Shown one piece after another: positions 57,993 through 64,000 of a DNA stretch of 64,000 bases (within the stretch, counting starts at the first letter, position 1; every line of letters begins with the position of its first letter). Position numbers and translations under genes: made by a program. Source of the DNA: JAIQFF01 sp963795245 (GTDB lineage Bacteria; Acidobacteriota; Terriglobia; Terriglobales; Acidobacteriaceae); assembly GCA_963795245.1 (NCBI GenBank), contig CAWCHA010000005.1:1178001-1242000 (forward strand), in the 5' to 3' direction. The notes beneath the pieces were generated by a model that saw nothing but the letters and a program-made list of their open reading frames with translations, made no database searches and was not told the DNA's origin.

Positions 57993-58460
57993 ATGAAAAT
58001 CAACAAAGACCAGGCTGGCGACAGTCCGTCTCAGTCGTCACGCGCCTCTCGCCGCCCCGCGCCGTTCATGAAGCAGGTCGTGGCCGCGTTGATCTTCAAA
58101 GATAATCTGGTTCTGGCATGCCAGCGGACCAGACATCAGACGATGCCGCTGAAGTGGGAGTTCCCCGGAGGCAAGATCGAAGAGGGCGAGCAGCCGCGCG
58201 ACGCGCTTCGCCGTGAACTGGAAGAGGAACTCGGCATCGACGCCACGATAGGGGAGGAAGTGGCGCGCATCCGTCACGAGTACAAAAGCGGGTCAGCCGT
58301 GGAATTGCGCTTTTACGCCGTGCGCGAGTACAAAGGCGAACTCGAGAACAGGATATTCAAAGACATGCGGTGGGCCAAGCCATCGGAGTTGCCGTCACTC
58401 GATTTCCTGGAAGCCGATTTGCAACTGGTGAGAGAGCTGGCGGAAGGAAAAATCACTTAA
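57993..58460 (+). CDS. MutT-type Nudix hydrolase (8-oxo-dGTP diphosphatase-like), 155 aa
   Basis: A Nudix pyrophosphohydrolase. The Nudix box GGKIEEGEQPRDALRRELEE followed by ELGI matches GX5EX7REUXEEXGU fully, so the metal site is intact. It is preceded by the substrate-side LKWEFPGGKIEEGE and followed by RHEYKSGSAVELRFYAV and DMRWAKPSELPSLDFLEAD, as in MutT. MutT removes 8-oxo-dGTP from the nucleotide pool to prevent mutations. The ATG at 57993 is preferred over longer in-frame starts. The first 24 residues before FMKQVVAALIFKDNLVLAC are extra, Ser/Arg-rich and possibly disordered. It overlaps nothing and lies 16 bases after the GAF gene. Confidence 0.88.
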   Translation: MKINKDQAGDSPSQSSRASRRPAPFMKQVVAALIFKDNLVLACQRTRHQTMPLKWEFPGGKIEEGEQPRDALRRELEEELGIDATIGEEVARIRHEYKSGSAVELRFYAVREYKGELENRIFKDMRWAKPSELPSLDFLEADLQLVRELAEGKIT

Positions 58461-58482
58461 CTCCCTTGTTCATCATTTTGGA

Positions 58483-58680
58483 GGATCTGTCATCGTGAGC
58501 GAAGTATTTGCTTCGCGACGCGAAGCAAATACGCAGTCGAAGATCTTTACTCTTCATCAACCTGGTTACCTGAGCCGAAATCCGAACAGGCCCCGCTGCA
58601 CCAGCACCCGTTGAACTGCCAGGGGTTCTTTGACTCCGCAGCGGCTTCGCACAGCGAAGCCGCCACTCTACTAGGGACGA
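58483..58680. repeat. Long TCATCCTGAG-type element (family A)
   Basis: ATCTGTCATCGTGAGCGAAG, TATTTGCTTCGCGACGCGAAGC and AATACGCAGTCGAAGATC form the left half, and CAGCGGCTTCGCACAGCGAAGC and ACGACATCCGC the right. It fills the gap between two convergent genes. Confidence 0.65.
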
Positions 58681-58704
58681 CATCCGCTGGCGGAACTAAC
58701 ACAG

Positions 58705-59955
58705 CTATCCGCTACGCAGCGTCCAGAACCAGGCCAGGGTCAGCCCGACCATGATTACTGTGGTCGCCCAGGCGATCACGTTGTAAAGCGGGGAGCTTAC
58801 ATATTCTCCCATCAACTCTTTCTTGTTCACCAGCAGCAGCATGAACACAAGCACGAACGGCAGCACTACGCCATTCACCACCTGGGACAGAATCGAAATC
58901 TTCACCAGAGGAATGTTCGGCAGAAGAATGACCCCAGCCCCAGCCACGATCAGGATCGTGTACAGCCAGTAAAAGACCGGGGCTTCGCTGAACCCCTTCC
59001 CTACTCCTGATTCGAATCCCAGGCCTTCACACACCGCATACGCGGTAGAGAGCGGCAGAATCGACGCGGCGAACAGCGATGCGTTGAACAGTCCCATCGC
59101 GAAAAGAATGTAGGCGTAGTCGCCCGCCAGCGGATGCAATGCCTGGGCGGCGTCTTTGGCGTCGCTTATGTTGTGATAGCCGTGGACATACAACGTGGAC
59201 GCGCAGGCCACGATGATGAACCAGGCAACAATGTCGGTGAAGACGCAGCCGGTCACGACATCCAGCCGCGAGGCTTTGTATTGCCGTTTGGTAACACCTT
59301 TCTCGACGATGGAAGCCTGCAGGTAAAACTGCATCCACGGAGCGATGGTTGTGCCCACTACGCCGATCACCATGTACAGATAGTCCTGGCGCAAAAACAT
59401 TTCTTTGTGCGGAGGCACGATGGTAGCTTCCAGCGCTTCCAGCCAGGCGGGTTTGGCGAGAAATCCGGCGACGATATATGTCAGATAGAAAAATGAAGCT
59501 GCCAGGAATACTTTCTCCACCGTCTTGTACTGGCCTTTCACTACGATCAGCCAGACGATGACGGCGCAGATGGGCACCGTGTAGTACTTATTGAGGCCAA
59601 AAAGTTCCAGGCTGCCCGCAATGCCGGCAAACTCTGTGACCACGTTTCCGAAATTGACGATGATCAATCCGATCATCATGAAAAACGTGATACGAAATCC
59701 AAATTCCTCGCGGATAAGATCGCTCAGGCCCTTGCCGGTCACGGCGCCCATGCGCGCTGCAATCTCCTGCACCACGATCAGGGCAACTGTGATGGGGATC
59801 ATGGTCCACAGCAGCATGTGCCCGAACTGGGCTCCGGCTGCGGAATAGGTCCAGATTCCGCCTGCGTCGTTGTCCACGTTCGCGGTGATGAAACCGGGAC
59901 CGACGACGGCGAGGAAGAGCAGAAGCCGAATTTTCCAGCGTTTCAGGAAATTCAT
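58705..59955 (-). CDS. Nramp-fold divalent-metal transporter of the DAGG subtype (NRMT-like), 416 aa
   Basis: An 11-helix Nramp/SLC11-fold membrane protein. In TM1 the usual metal site DPGN is DAGG (residues 30-33, VGPGFITANVDNDAGG). In TM6 the usual MPH is APW (VVGTTIAPWMQFYLQ). Classic Mn/Fe Nramp proteins use those Asp, Asn and Met residues. This replacement set is the one I recall for the Nramp-related magnesium transporters (NRMT). It should therefore import Mg2+ (or another hard ion) rather than Mn/Fe, but this is inference. The ATG at 59955 is preferred to the longer frame. It is the second gene of a minus-strand pair with the MgtE-like sensor gene. Confidence 0.85.
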   Translation of the reverse strand: MNFLKRWKIRLLLFLAVVGPGFITANVDNDAGGIWTYSAAGAQFGHMLLWTMIPITVALIVVQEIAARMGAVTGKGLSDLIREEFGFRITFFMMIGLIIVNFGNVVTEFAGIAGSLELFGLNKYYTVPICAVIVWLIVVKGQYKTVEKVFLAASFFYLTYIVAGFLAKPAWLEALEATIVPPHKEMFLRQDYLYMVIGVVGTTIAPWMQFYLQASIVEKGVTKRQYKASRLDVVTGCVFTDIVAWFIIVACASTLYVHGYHNISDAKDAAQALHPLAGDYAYILFAMGLFNASLFAASILPLSTAYAVCEGLGFESGVGKGFSEAPVFYWLYTILIVAGAGVILLPNIPLVKISILSQVVNGVVLPFVLVFMLLLVNKKELMGEYVSSPLYNVIAWATTVIMVGLTLAWFWTLRSG

Positions 59956-60028
59956 TCGGAGTGCATGAGGCTCGGGTGACCGATCAGCATAAACGGACAA
60001 AAGAAATCTGGATAGCTCAAATCGAGCG

Positions 60029-60132
60029 GTCTTTGGTCTTTGGTCCTTGGTCGTCGGTCGTTGGCCAGAACGGGAGATGGATTCGCGACGATGGCTTTAG
60101 CCAACGACCAAAAGGCCGACGACCAATGACCG
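60029..60132. repeat. Iterated-word palindrome (family D, word GGTCTTTGGTC)
   Basis: GGTCTTTGGTCTTTGGTCC and TTGGTCGTCGGTCGTTGGCC at the left; GCCAACGACCAAAAGGCCG and ACGACCAATGACC at the right as inverted copies. It ends two bases before the stop of the MgtE-like gene and separates it from the transporter gene. Confidence 0.75.
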
Positions 60133-60134
60133 CT

Positions 60135-61376
60135 TTAGAGCTTGGCTCGCAGGAGGCTGATGATGTCGTCGGAGGTGATGACCCCGGTCAGCTTTCTATC
60201 GTCATCTACGACTGGCAGAGTTGCGAGATTGTACTTGTCGAACAGTTCCGCGACTTCTTTCTCTTTCGCGCCGGAATGGGTTGAGATCAGAGGCTCTAAG
60301 GTCAGGGACAGCATGGGAGTGTTCGGCGTGGCCAGCACGATCTTCGACAAGGGCACTGCGCCGGCCAGAGTCCCGTGCGAGTCTGTCAGATAAATTGTAC
60401 TCACGGTTTCAACTCCGCCTTCGAAACGCCGTAGGGCTTCAATGGCATCGTGCACCGTGGCGCTCACGCTGACGTCCAAGTATTCCGTATTCATCCTGCC
60501 GGCAGCGGTATTCTCCTTGAACTCCAGGAGTTCGACCATTTCCTTGCGTTCCTGGGGTTCCATCTCGAGCAGGATTTCCGAAGTGCGTTCTTCGGCCAGG
60601 TCGGCCAGCAGGTCGGCGGCCGCGTCCGGTTCCATCTCTTCAACAATTTCGGCTGCACGTTCCGAATCGAGGGACTCGAGAATTGCCTTCTGCACCCTGG
60701 GCTCAACTTCCTCGAGGGCCCCGGCCGCCACATCGCCGGTGAGAGTCTGGAAGACCGCTTCGCGATCGTCGGGAGCCAGATCCTCCACGATATCGGCGAT
60801 GTCGGCCGGATGCAGCTTGGCCAATCGCTCATGGGAGATTTTGAGTTTTACCCGCCGCGCGGGGTTGGTTTCGATGAGATCGACAAAGTCCCACGGAATG
60901 GATCTCGGCGGGATCTGCCGCAACAGGGCGCGCAGAGCACCCAGCGGAACCATGCCCTGAAGCAACCGGCGCACCGCGCCGCGGGGACCTACATCCACCG
61001 ACCCCACTTTCAGTACGGGACGGTTGGCGACGGATTCCTGCAACAAATCGAGGTCGTTTACGCGGACAACTTTTCTTCCGAAAACATCAATGACCTGCTG
61101 ATCTAGCAGATCGCGGCCCAGAAGGAGCATCCCTTCGGAACCGTCCCCCTCCACCCAGTTGGCGGTGGGGGTATCACAGCGCACGCCGCCATTGATTGAG
61201 GTCACGGCAGCGAAAGGCAGCAGACGGTCGCCAGAGGCGGTCCTGACGATAAGAACTGCGACCCGGGCGCGGTCCTCCTGAGGGACCAAAGCCACTTCGC
61301 GCACCTTTCCGCACCGGCTTCCGCTGGTATCAAACACCGGCGTGCCCAGCAGCTCGGTAAGCGAAAAGTTCAGCAT
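60135..61376 (-). CDS. Detached MgtE-type sensor: PRC-barrel, MgtE N-domain, two CBS domains, no membrane part, 413 aa
   Basis: Domain order: a PRC-barrel at about 5-75 (LTELLGTPVFDTSGSRCGKV) and a second PRC-like barrel at about 85-140 (DQQVIDVFGRKVVRVNDLDL). An MgtE N-terminal helical domain follows at about 180-275, with acidic repeats LHPADIADIVEDLAPDDREA, EPRVQKAILESLDSERAAE and MEPDAAADLLADLAEERTSE. Two CBS domains are at about 285-410 (VSATVHDAIEALRRFE; VAELFDKYNLATLPVVDDD). In the Mg channel MgtE the same N-domain plus CBS pair senses Mg2+ and gates a membrane pore, which is missing here. The start is taken at the ATG at 61376, with GGAG just upstream; a TTG at 61394 is possible. It lies 180 bases upstream of the Nramp gene on the same strand. 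Confidence 0.87.
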   Translation of the reverse strand: MLNFSLTELLGTPVFDTSGSRCGKVREVALVPQEDRARVAVLIVRTASGDRLLPFAAVTSINGGVRCDTPTANWVEGDGSEGMLLLGRDLLDQQVIDVFGRKVVRVNDLDLLQESVANRPVLKVGSVDVGPRGAVRRLLQGMVPLGALRALLRQIPPRSIPWDFVDLIETNPARRVKLKISHERLAKLHPADIADIVEDLAPDDREAVFQTLTGDVAAGALEEVEPRVQKAILESLDSERAAEIVEEMEPDAAADLLADLAEERTSEILLEMEPQERKEMVELLEFKENTAAGRMNTEYLDVSVSATVHDAIEALRRFEGGVETVSTIYLTDSHGTLAGAVPLSKIVLATPNTPMLSLTLEPLISTHSGAKEKEVAELFDKYNLATLPVVDDDRKLTGVITSDDIISLLRAKL

Positions 61377-61425
61377 GTCTCCGAGAATACTCAACTGAAG
61401 AGCAAGAATCCACAGATGGTTTTTG

Positions 61426-61553
61426 TAGCGCCGGCGTCCCGCCGGCCCACGAGGCGGGCAACGCCCGTCTGCTTTTGCAGCGCAACAGTCCTATGCGAGT
61501 TTCAACAGCGGAGGGCGAGAGCCCTCCGGATAGCCGGCGGGACGCCGGCGCTA
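61426..61553. repeat. MITE-like element with perfect 20-bp terminal inverted repeats (family C)
   Basis: TAGCGCCGGCGTCCCGCCGG (61426-61445) and its exact complement (61534-61553) bracket 88 bases that hold two further hairpins (GCGGGCAACGCCCG and GGAGGGCGAGAGCCCTCC). Related but diverged copies are at 3304, 22951 and 63240. No transposase gene is inside. Confidence 0.8.
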
Positions 61554-61719
61554 GAAGAGCCAAATCGAGCTCCGCGTTGACATTTCCGGGGCGGAAGGGC
61601 AAACTACCGCATTCGCTGTAACCGCGTGTTTCCGGGCCATGTCTAGCTTGAGCCAGCGCCCGGGAGCACGAACAGCGGGGATTTCAGGAATTAGTGGCCG
61701 TGCTCTTACAATTTTTGCC

Positions 61720-62166
61720 ATGACCGAACAACGGGTCTCCTATACGTTGGATTCGACGCTGGAGACCGTCGACAGCGCCGAGCAGGCAGCCAGCCGGATT
61801 GCGACCGAAGCGGGCTTCGACGACGAAGAGGTCATGCGAATCGCCATGGCGGTTCGCGAGGCCGCGGTCAATGCGGTTCTCCATGGCAATGCTTATGATC
61901 CCGGAAAAAAAGTCAGTCTGGCTTTTGAGCAGACGGGCGGGACCCTGGTCATTACCATTCGGGACCAGGGCAAAGGTCTGGATCCAGACAAGATTCCCGA
62001 CCCCCTGGCGCCGGAAAATCTTTTGAAAACGTCAGGCCGAGGCATTTTTCTCATACGTTCGTTCATGGACGAGGTGGTCATCAGCCCCTCCCAGACGGGC
62101 ACCGAAATTAAACTTGTCAAACACGTCCACGGTCCAGCCGAGGGCGCTAAGGAGGCTTCCCAGTGA
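61720..62166 (+). CDS. Anti-sigma factor kinase (RsbW/SpoIIAB-like), 148 aa
   Basis: A GHKL-fold histidine-kinase-like ATPase, the serine kinase/anti-sigma member of a partner-switch module. The N-box is AVREAAVNAVLHGNAYD, the G1 box IRDQGKGLDPDKIP, and the G2 region TSGRGIFLIRSFMDEV. It would bind a sigma factor or another target and phosphorylate its STAS antagonist. The ATG at 61720 (MTEQRVSYTLDSTLE) gives the normal length; the longer frame from 61639 lacks support. Its stop codon overlaps the start of the STAS gene (GTGA), so the two are translated together. No sigma factor or phosphatase gene is beside them. Confidence 0.9.
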   Translation: MTEQRVSYTLDSTLETVDSAEQAASRIATEAGFDDEEVMRIAMAVREAAVNAVLHGNAYDPGKKVSLAFEQTGGTLVITIRDQGKGLDPDKIPDPLAPENLLKTSGRGIFLIRSFMDEVVISPSQTGTEIKLVKHVHGPAEGAKEASQ

Positions 62167-62507
62167 GCATGAAGACCAGTACACGCCAGGTGAACGGCGT
62201 CACCATCGTGGATTGCAGCGGGCGCATTACTCTCGGCGAAGGCAGCGTGATTTTGAAAGACGTAGTGCGCGAGCTGCTTTCCAAAGGGCAGAAGAAGATC
62301 CTGCTCAACCTCGGAGATGTGAACTACATTGACAGCTCAGGCATCGGCGAGTTGGTCAGCGCCTTCACCACCGTCCGCAACCAGCAAGGCGAACTCAAAC
62401 TGCTGAACCTGACCAAGAAGGTCCACGACCTGCTGCAGATCACCAAGCTCTACACCGTCTTCGACGTGAAAGACGACGAAGCCGCCGCAGTCAAGTCGTT
62501 CACCTAA
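62163..62507 (+). CDS. STAS-domain anti-sigma factor antagonist (RsbV/SpoIIAA-like), 114 aa
   Basis: A single STAS domain. The conserved phosphorylation site is the Ser in VNYIDSSGIGELVSAF. The strand-helix pattern ITLGEGSVILKDVVRELLSK and LKLLNLTKKVHDLLQITKL is standard for RsbV/SpoIIAA antagonists. The start is the GTG at 62163, with GGAGG (62151-62155) seven bases upstream. The ATG at 62169 would be too far from it. It overlaps the kinase gene by four bases. It is the switch partner of the preceding kinase: unphosphorylated, it frees the target of the kinase. Confidence 0.9.
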   Translation: MSMKTSTRQVNGVTIVDCSGRITLGEGSVILKDVVRELLSKGQKKILLNLGDVNYIDSSGIGELVSAFTTVRNQQGELKLLNLTKKVHDLLQITKLYTVFDVKDDEAAAVKSFT

Positions 62508-62533
62508 GCTTCCCTTCTAGTGATTCCTGGCAA

Positions 62534-62568
62534 GGGCCGGTATCTGTCCGGCCCGAAGCTATTTCTAT
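62534..62568 (+). terminator. Rho-independent-type terminator after the STAS gene
   Basis: GGGCCGG (62534-62540), loop TATCTGT, CCGGCCC (62548-62554), a perfect seven-base-pair GC stem, followed by a moderately T-rich ATTTCTATTTC. It is suitably placed 27 bases after the STAS stop. Confidence 0.5.
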
Positions 62569-62645
62569 TTCGGGAATTTTTCTGAATTCTTTTGACCGCG
62601 TTCGCCTGCCTGCGGTCTCTCAGCATTACAATCCGCAACACCTAA

Positions 62646-62703
62646 TGCAGTGTCATCCTGAGCGTCGCTCCGATCCGCGCCAGCGCGGTGAGGACAAATC
62701 GAG
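62646..62703. repeat. TCATCCTGAG-type element (family A) upstream of the OB-fold gene
   Basis: GTGTCATCCTGAGCGTCGC and CGCCAGCGCGGTGAGGAC. Its sequence supplies a false in-frame ATG (62645) for the next gene. Confidence 0.6.
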
Positions 62704-62710
62704 GAACCGT

Positions 62711-63238
62711 GTGTTCCCCTCCCATTCTCCGCAAACCGCCCTCGTCAAATATCCGCTGTTGGCAGCCATCGTTCTATTGACAGCTGTCGCTTGGTCCGAT
62801 TGCATCGCCGTGCCAGAGGCCAAAAAACATATCGGGGAGGTCAAGTGCGTCACTGGCGTAGTCGTACGGGTCAAGCAGGGGGCACGAGGCGTTCACTTCC
62901 TTGACTTTTGCGACGATTTTCGTCTGTGCCCGTTTACCGTCGTGATTTTTCCTGGCGACTTGAAAAGCGTTGGCGACGTGCGGCAACTCCAGGGCAGAAT
63001 GGTCGAGATTCACGGACAGGTCAAAGAGTATGACGGGCGGGCAGAGATTGTTCTCGAAGAATACCGCCAGCTAAGCGGAGCCGGCGCCAGAATTCCGCCG
63101 CTACCCAAGAACTACGATGTAGAGAAGAAAGGCCGCTACAGCGCCGGCACCTTCAGTCATCCCAAAGCCAAACGAAAAACCACCAAACGACAAGCCGCGG
63201 AAGTGACCACGCAAGCGCCTGAAGATCCGGAGCAATAG
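62711..63238 (+). CDS. Exported OB-fold protein of unknown function, 175 aa
   Basis: A signal peptide or N-terminal membrane helix (VKYPLLAAIVLLTAVAWSD, about residues 12-30) precedes a small OB-fold-like barrel (about 38-120). It shows EVKCVTGVVVRVKQGARGVH, FLDFCDDFRLCPFTVVIFPG and LQGRMVEIHGQVKEYDGRAE, the order of the tRNA_anti/nucleic-acid-binding type. Cys39 is joined by cysteines in FCDDFRLC. The C-terminus is basic and low complexity (KAKRKTTKRQ) before a Pro/Glu end. The GTG at 62711 with GAGG six bases upstream is preferred. The ATG at 62645 lies in a repeat. Homologous exported OB-fold proteins are mostly of unknown function. Confidence 0.75.
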   Translation: MFPSHSPQTALVKYPLLAAIVLLTAVAWSDCIAVPEAKKHIGEVKCVTGVVVRVKQGARGVHFLDFCDDFRLCPFTVVIFPGDLKSVGDVRQLQGRMVEIHGQVKEYDGRAEIVLEEYRQLSGAGARIPPLPKNYDVEKKGRYSAGTFSHPKAKRKTTKRQAAEVTTQAPEDPEQ

Positions 63239-63239
63239 T

Positions 63240-63313
63240 AGCGCCGGCGTCCTGTCGGCCCAAAAAGCGGGCAAAGCCCGCCAGTTTGGAGCCGGCGGCA
63301 CGCCGGCCGCTAC
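63240..63313. repeat. GCCGGC element (family C, shortened copy)
   Basis: TAGCGCCGGCGTCCTGTCGG at the left and CCGGCGGCACGCCGGCCGC, ending TA, at the right, around AGCGGGCAAAGCCCGCCA. It starts one base after the stop of the OB-fold gene. Confidence 0.7.
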
Positions 63314-63330
63314 GCTCGAACTCGTTCCCG

Positions 63331-63386
63331 TCCCAGATATAGGGTTCGAACCTGCAACATCTTGCGTCTGCGGTTTATAGGCCTCC
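63331..63386 (-). other. tRNA-like fragment (3' half), degenerate
   Basis: On the minus strand, CCGCAGACGCAAGATG is followed by GCAGGTTCGAACCCTATA. This resembles the T arm and variable region of a tRNA (GGTTCGAACC), but the T stem is mismatched, there is no usable anticodon or acceptor pair, and no D arm. A direct repeat AACCTGCAACA is at 63349-63359 and again at 63435-63445. It could be the leftover of a site-specific integration into a tRNA gene. It is not a working tRNA. Confidence 0.3.
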
Positions 63387-63558
63387 CGTAAACAGTTGCA
63401 TTAAAATGGCTTGTCGTTGTGTGTGTTGGCATGAAACCTGCAACAGCTAGACTTCTCCCCCGCCAAATTTAAGCTGTTCCCCCCAAATCACTTGCAAAGC
63501 ATCGTGCCTTGGGCGGTGGGGTTTGAACCGACACAGACTTCATAGGAGATGACTTTTC

Positions 63559-63963
63559 ATGACCGAGGTCAGCGTGCCACAGAAGAACCCGACAGACGAA
63601 CATCGCGAAAAATATTTCAGCTTTCAAATCAAAGGGTGGACAAACTTCGATCCCATGGCCAAGACCCTCGCCCGGGTTGCTGAAGGCATAGAAGAGGGTG
63701 GCGGATTCTTGACCCTGGTTGAGGTTTTGCACGTCGAGGATGATCTCGCCTCCATCGTCGATGAAGAAGTCAGGGAATGTTTTGCCAACATACTGGCAGC
63801 TAAGCGCCTGGTAAAGAATGTCCACGAACTCCCTAAGGAGTTGATCGACGAATTGCGATCAGCCTTGAAAAGCGAGCCGGAAGTTCCCAAGAAACCTCCC
63901 ACTCTGGCCACGATTTCTTCAACCGCTACAGAATCGGGATCGAAAACTAAACGCTGGCCGTAA
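63559..63963 (+). CDS. Protein of unknown function, 134 aa
   Basis: A soluble, acidic protein with no signal peptide and no motif I recognise. It reads KYFSFQIKGWTNFDPMAKTL, ARVAEGIEEGGGFLTLVEVL and HVEDDLASIVDEEVRECFAN, mostly helical. The C-terminus (about 105-134) is Lys/Pro/Ser-rich and probably disordered. The ATG at 63559 has GGAG 11 bases upstream, a little far but acceptable. Codon use is like its neighbours. It follows a gap with a tRNA-like fragment, so it may be accessory DNA. The function is unknown. Confidence 0.65.
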   Translation: MTEVSVPQKNPTDEHREKYFSFQIKGWTNFDPMAKTLARVAEGIEEGGGFLTLVEVLHVEDDLASIVDEEVRECFANILAAKRLVKNVHELPKELIDELRSALKSEPEVPKKPPTLATISSTATESGSKTKRWP

Positions 63964-64000
63964 CGATGGCGGTCGGGAACCACGGCTGAGTTTCTGTTAG

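Noticed and set aside
63331..63400. A working tRNA gene
   Set aside because: The T stem is mismatched and the D arm, anticodon stem and acceptor pairing are missing.

Overview
The window is one contiguous stretch of a bacterial chromosome, about 58% GC by eye, dense with genes on both strands. It most likely belongs to the Acidobacteriota (Terriglobia/Koribacter-like). This is inference, from a relic of the VWFA-related acidobacterial domain family at 8330-8503, Tat-exported sugar enzymes, a GAF-TonB fusion, and the very high density of short palindromic intergenic repeats. No prophage, plasmid backbone, complete insertion sequence or CRISPR array is visible.

Layout. 1-7 kb is a sugar-acid island: the end of a mannonate dehydratase gene, a HAD phosphatase, a sugar-porter MFS gene, a Tat-exported xylose-isomerase-like protein, and a minus-strand operon of sugar-acid dehydratase, SDR dehydrogenase and SMP-30 lactonase. 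7-20 kb is mixed housekeeping: a TPR-thioredoxin protein, gamma-glutamyltransferase, an acetyltransferase, a flavoprotein monooxygenase, an RNase HI-like protein, PurU, tRNA-Gln, a P-loop kinase with an Arg-Gly tail, and a GH42 beta-galactosidase. It also holds two gene relics and a candidate structured RNA. 20.5-24.3 kb is the block gap-pgk-tpiA-tRNA-Leu(GAG)-secG. 27.3-32.5 kb encodes a membrane-bound formate dehydrogenase: a selenocysteine-containing alpha subunit (in-frame TGA followed by a SECIS hairpin), a four-cluster ferredoxin beta subunit and an NrfD-type anchor. 35-39 kb has mnmA, a cysteine desulfurase and citrate synthase. 39.5-49 kb has a TPR-secretin, a DsbA-like protein, NAD synthetase, a GHMP kinase, the GAF-TonB protein and an orphan nuoB. 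49-58.5 kb has DUF302, ferritin-like, PilZ, alcohol dehydrogenase, XdhC, a MobA-like transferase, a HAD-IB phosphatase, a diguanylate cyclase, a NifU-like scaffold, a frameshifted cobalamin-binding-type protein, a free-methionine-sulfoxide-reductase-like GAF protein and a MutT-type Nudix protein. 58.7-62.5 kb pairs an atypical Nramp transporter with a detached MgtE-type sensor protein, then an RsbW/STAS partner-switch pair.

The most striking thing at window scale is the intergenic DNA. Nearly every gap carries one of at least six families of palindromic repeats. Several begin at, or overlap, a stop codon. One family has no fixed sequence: each copy reiterates its own 7-12 base word and then repeats it inverted. 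Two elements have 20-bp or 16-bp perfect terminal inverted repeats like miniature transposable elements. One repeat lies inside the 3' coding end of the formate dehydrogenase gene. The best-supported single functional finding is the selenocysteine/SECIS formate dehydrogenase. The most interesting unexplained systems are the iterated-word palindromes and the Nramp plus MgtE-sensor pair.
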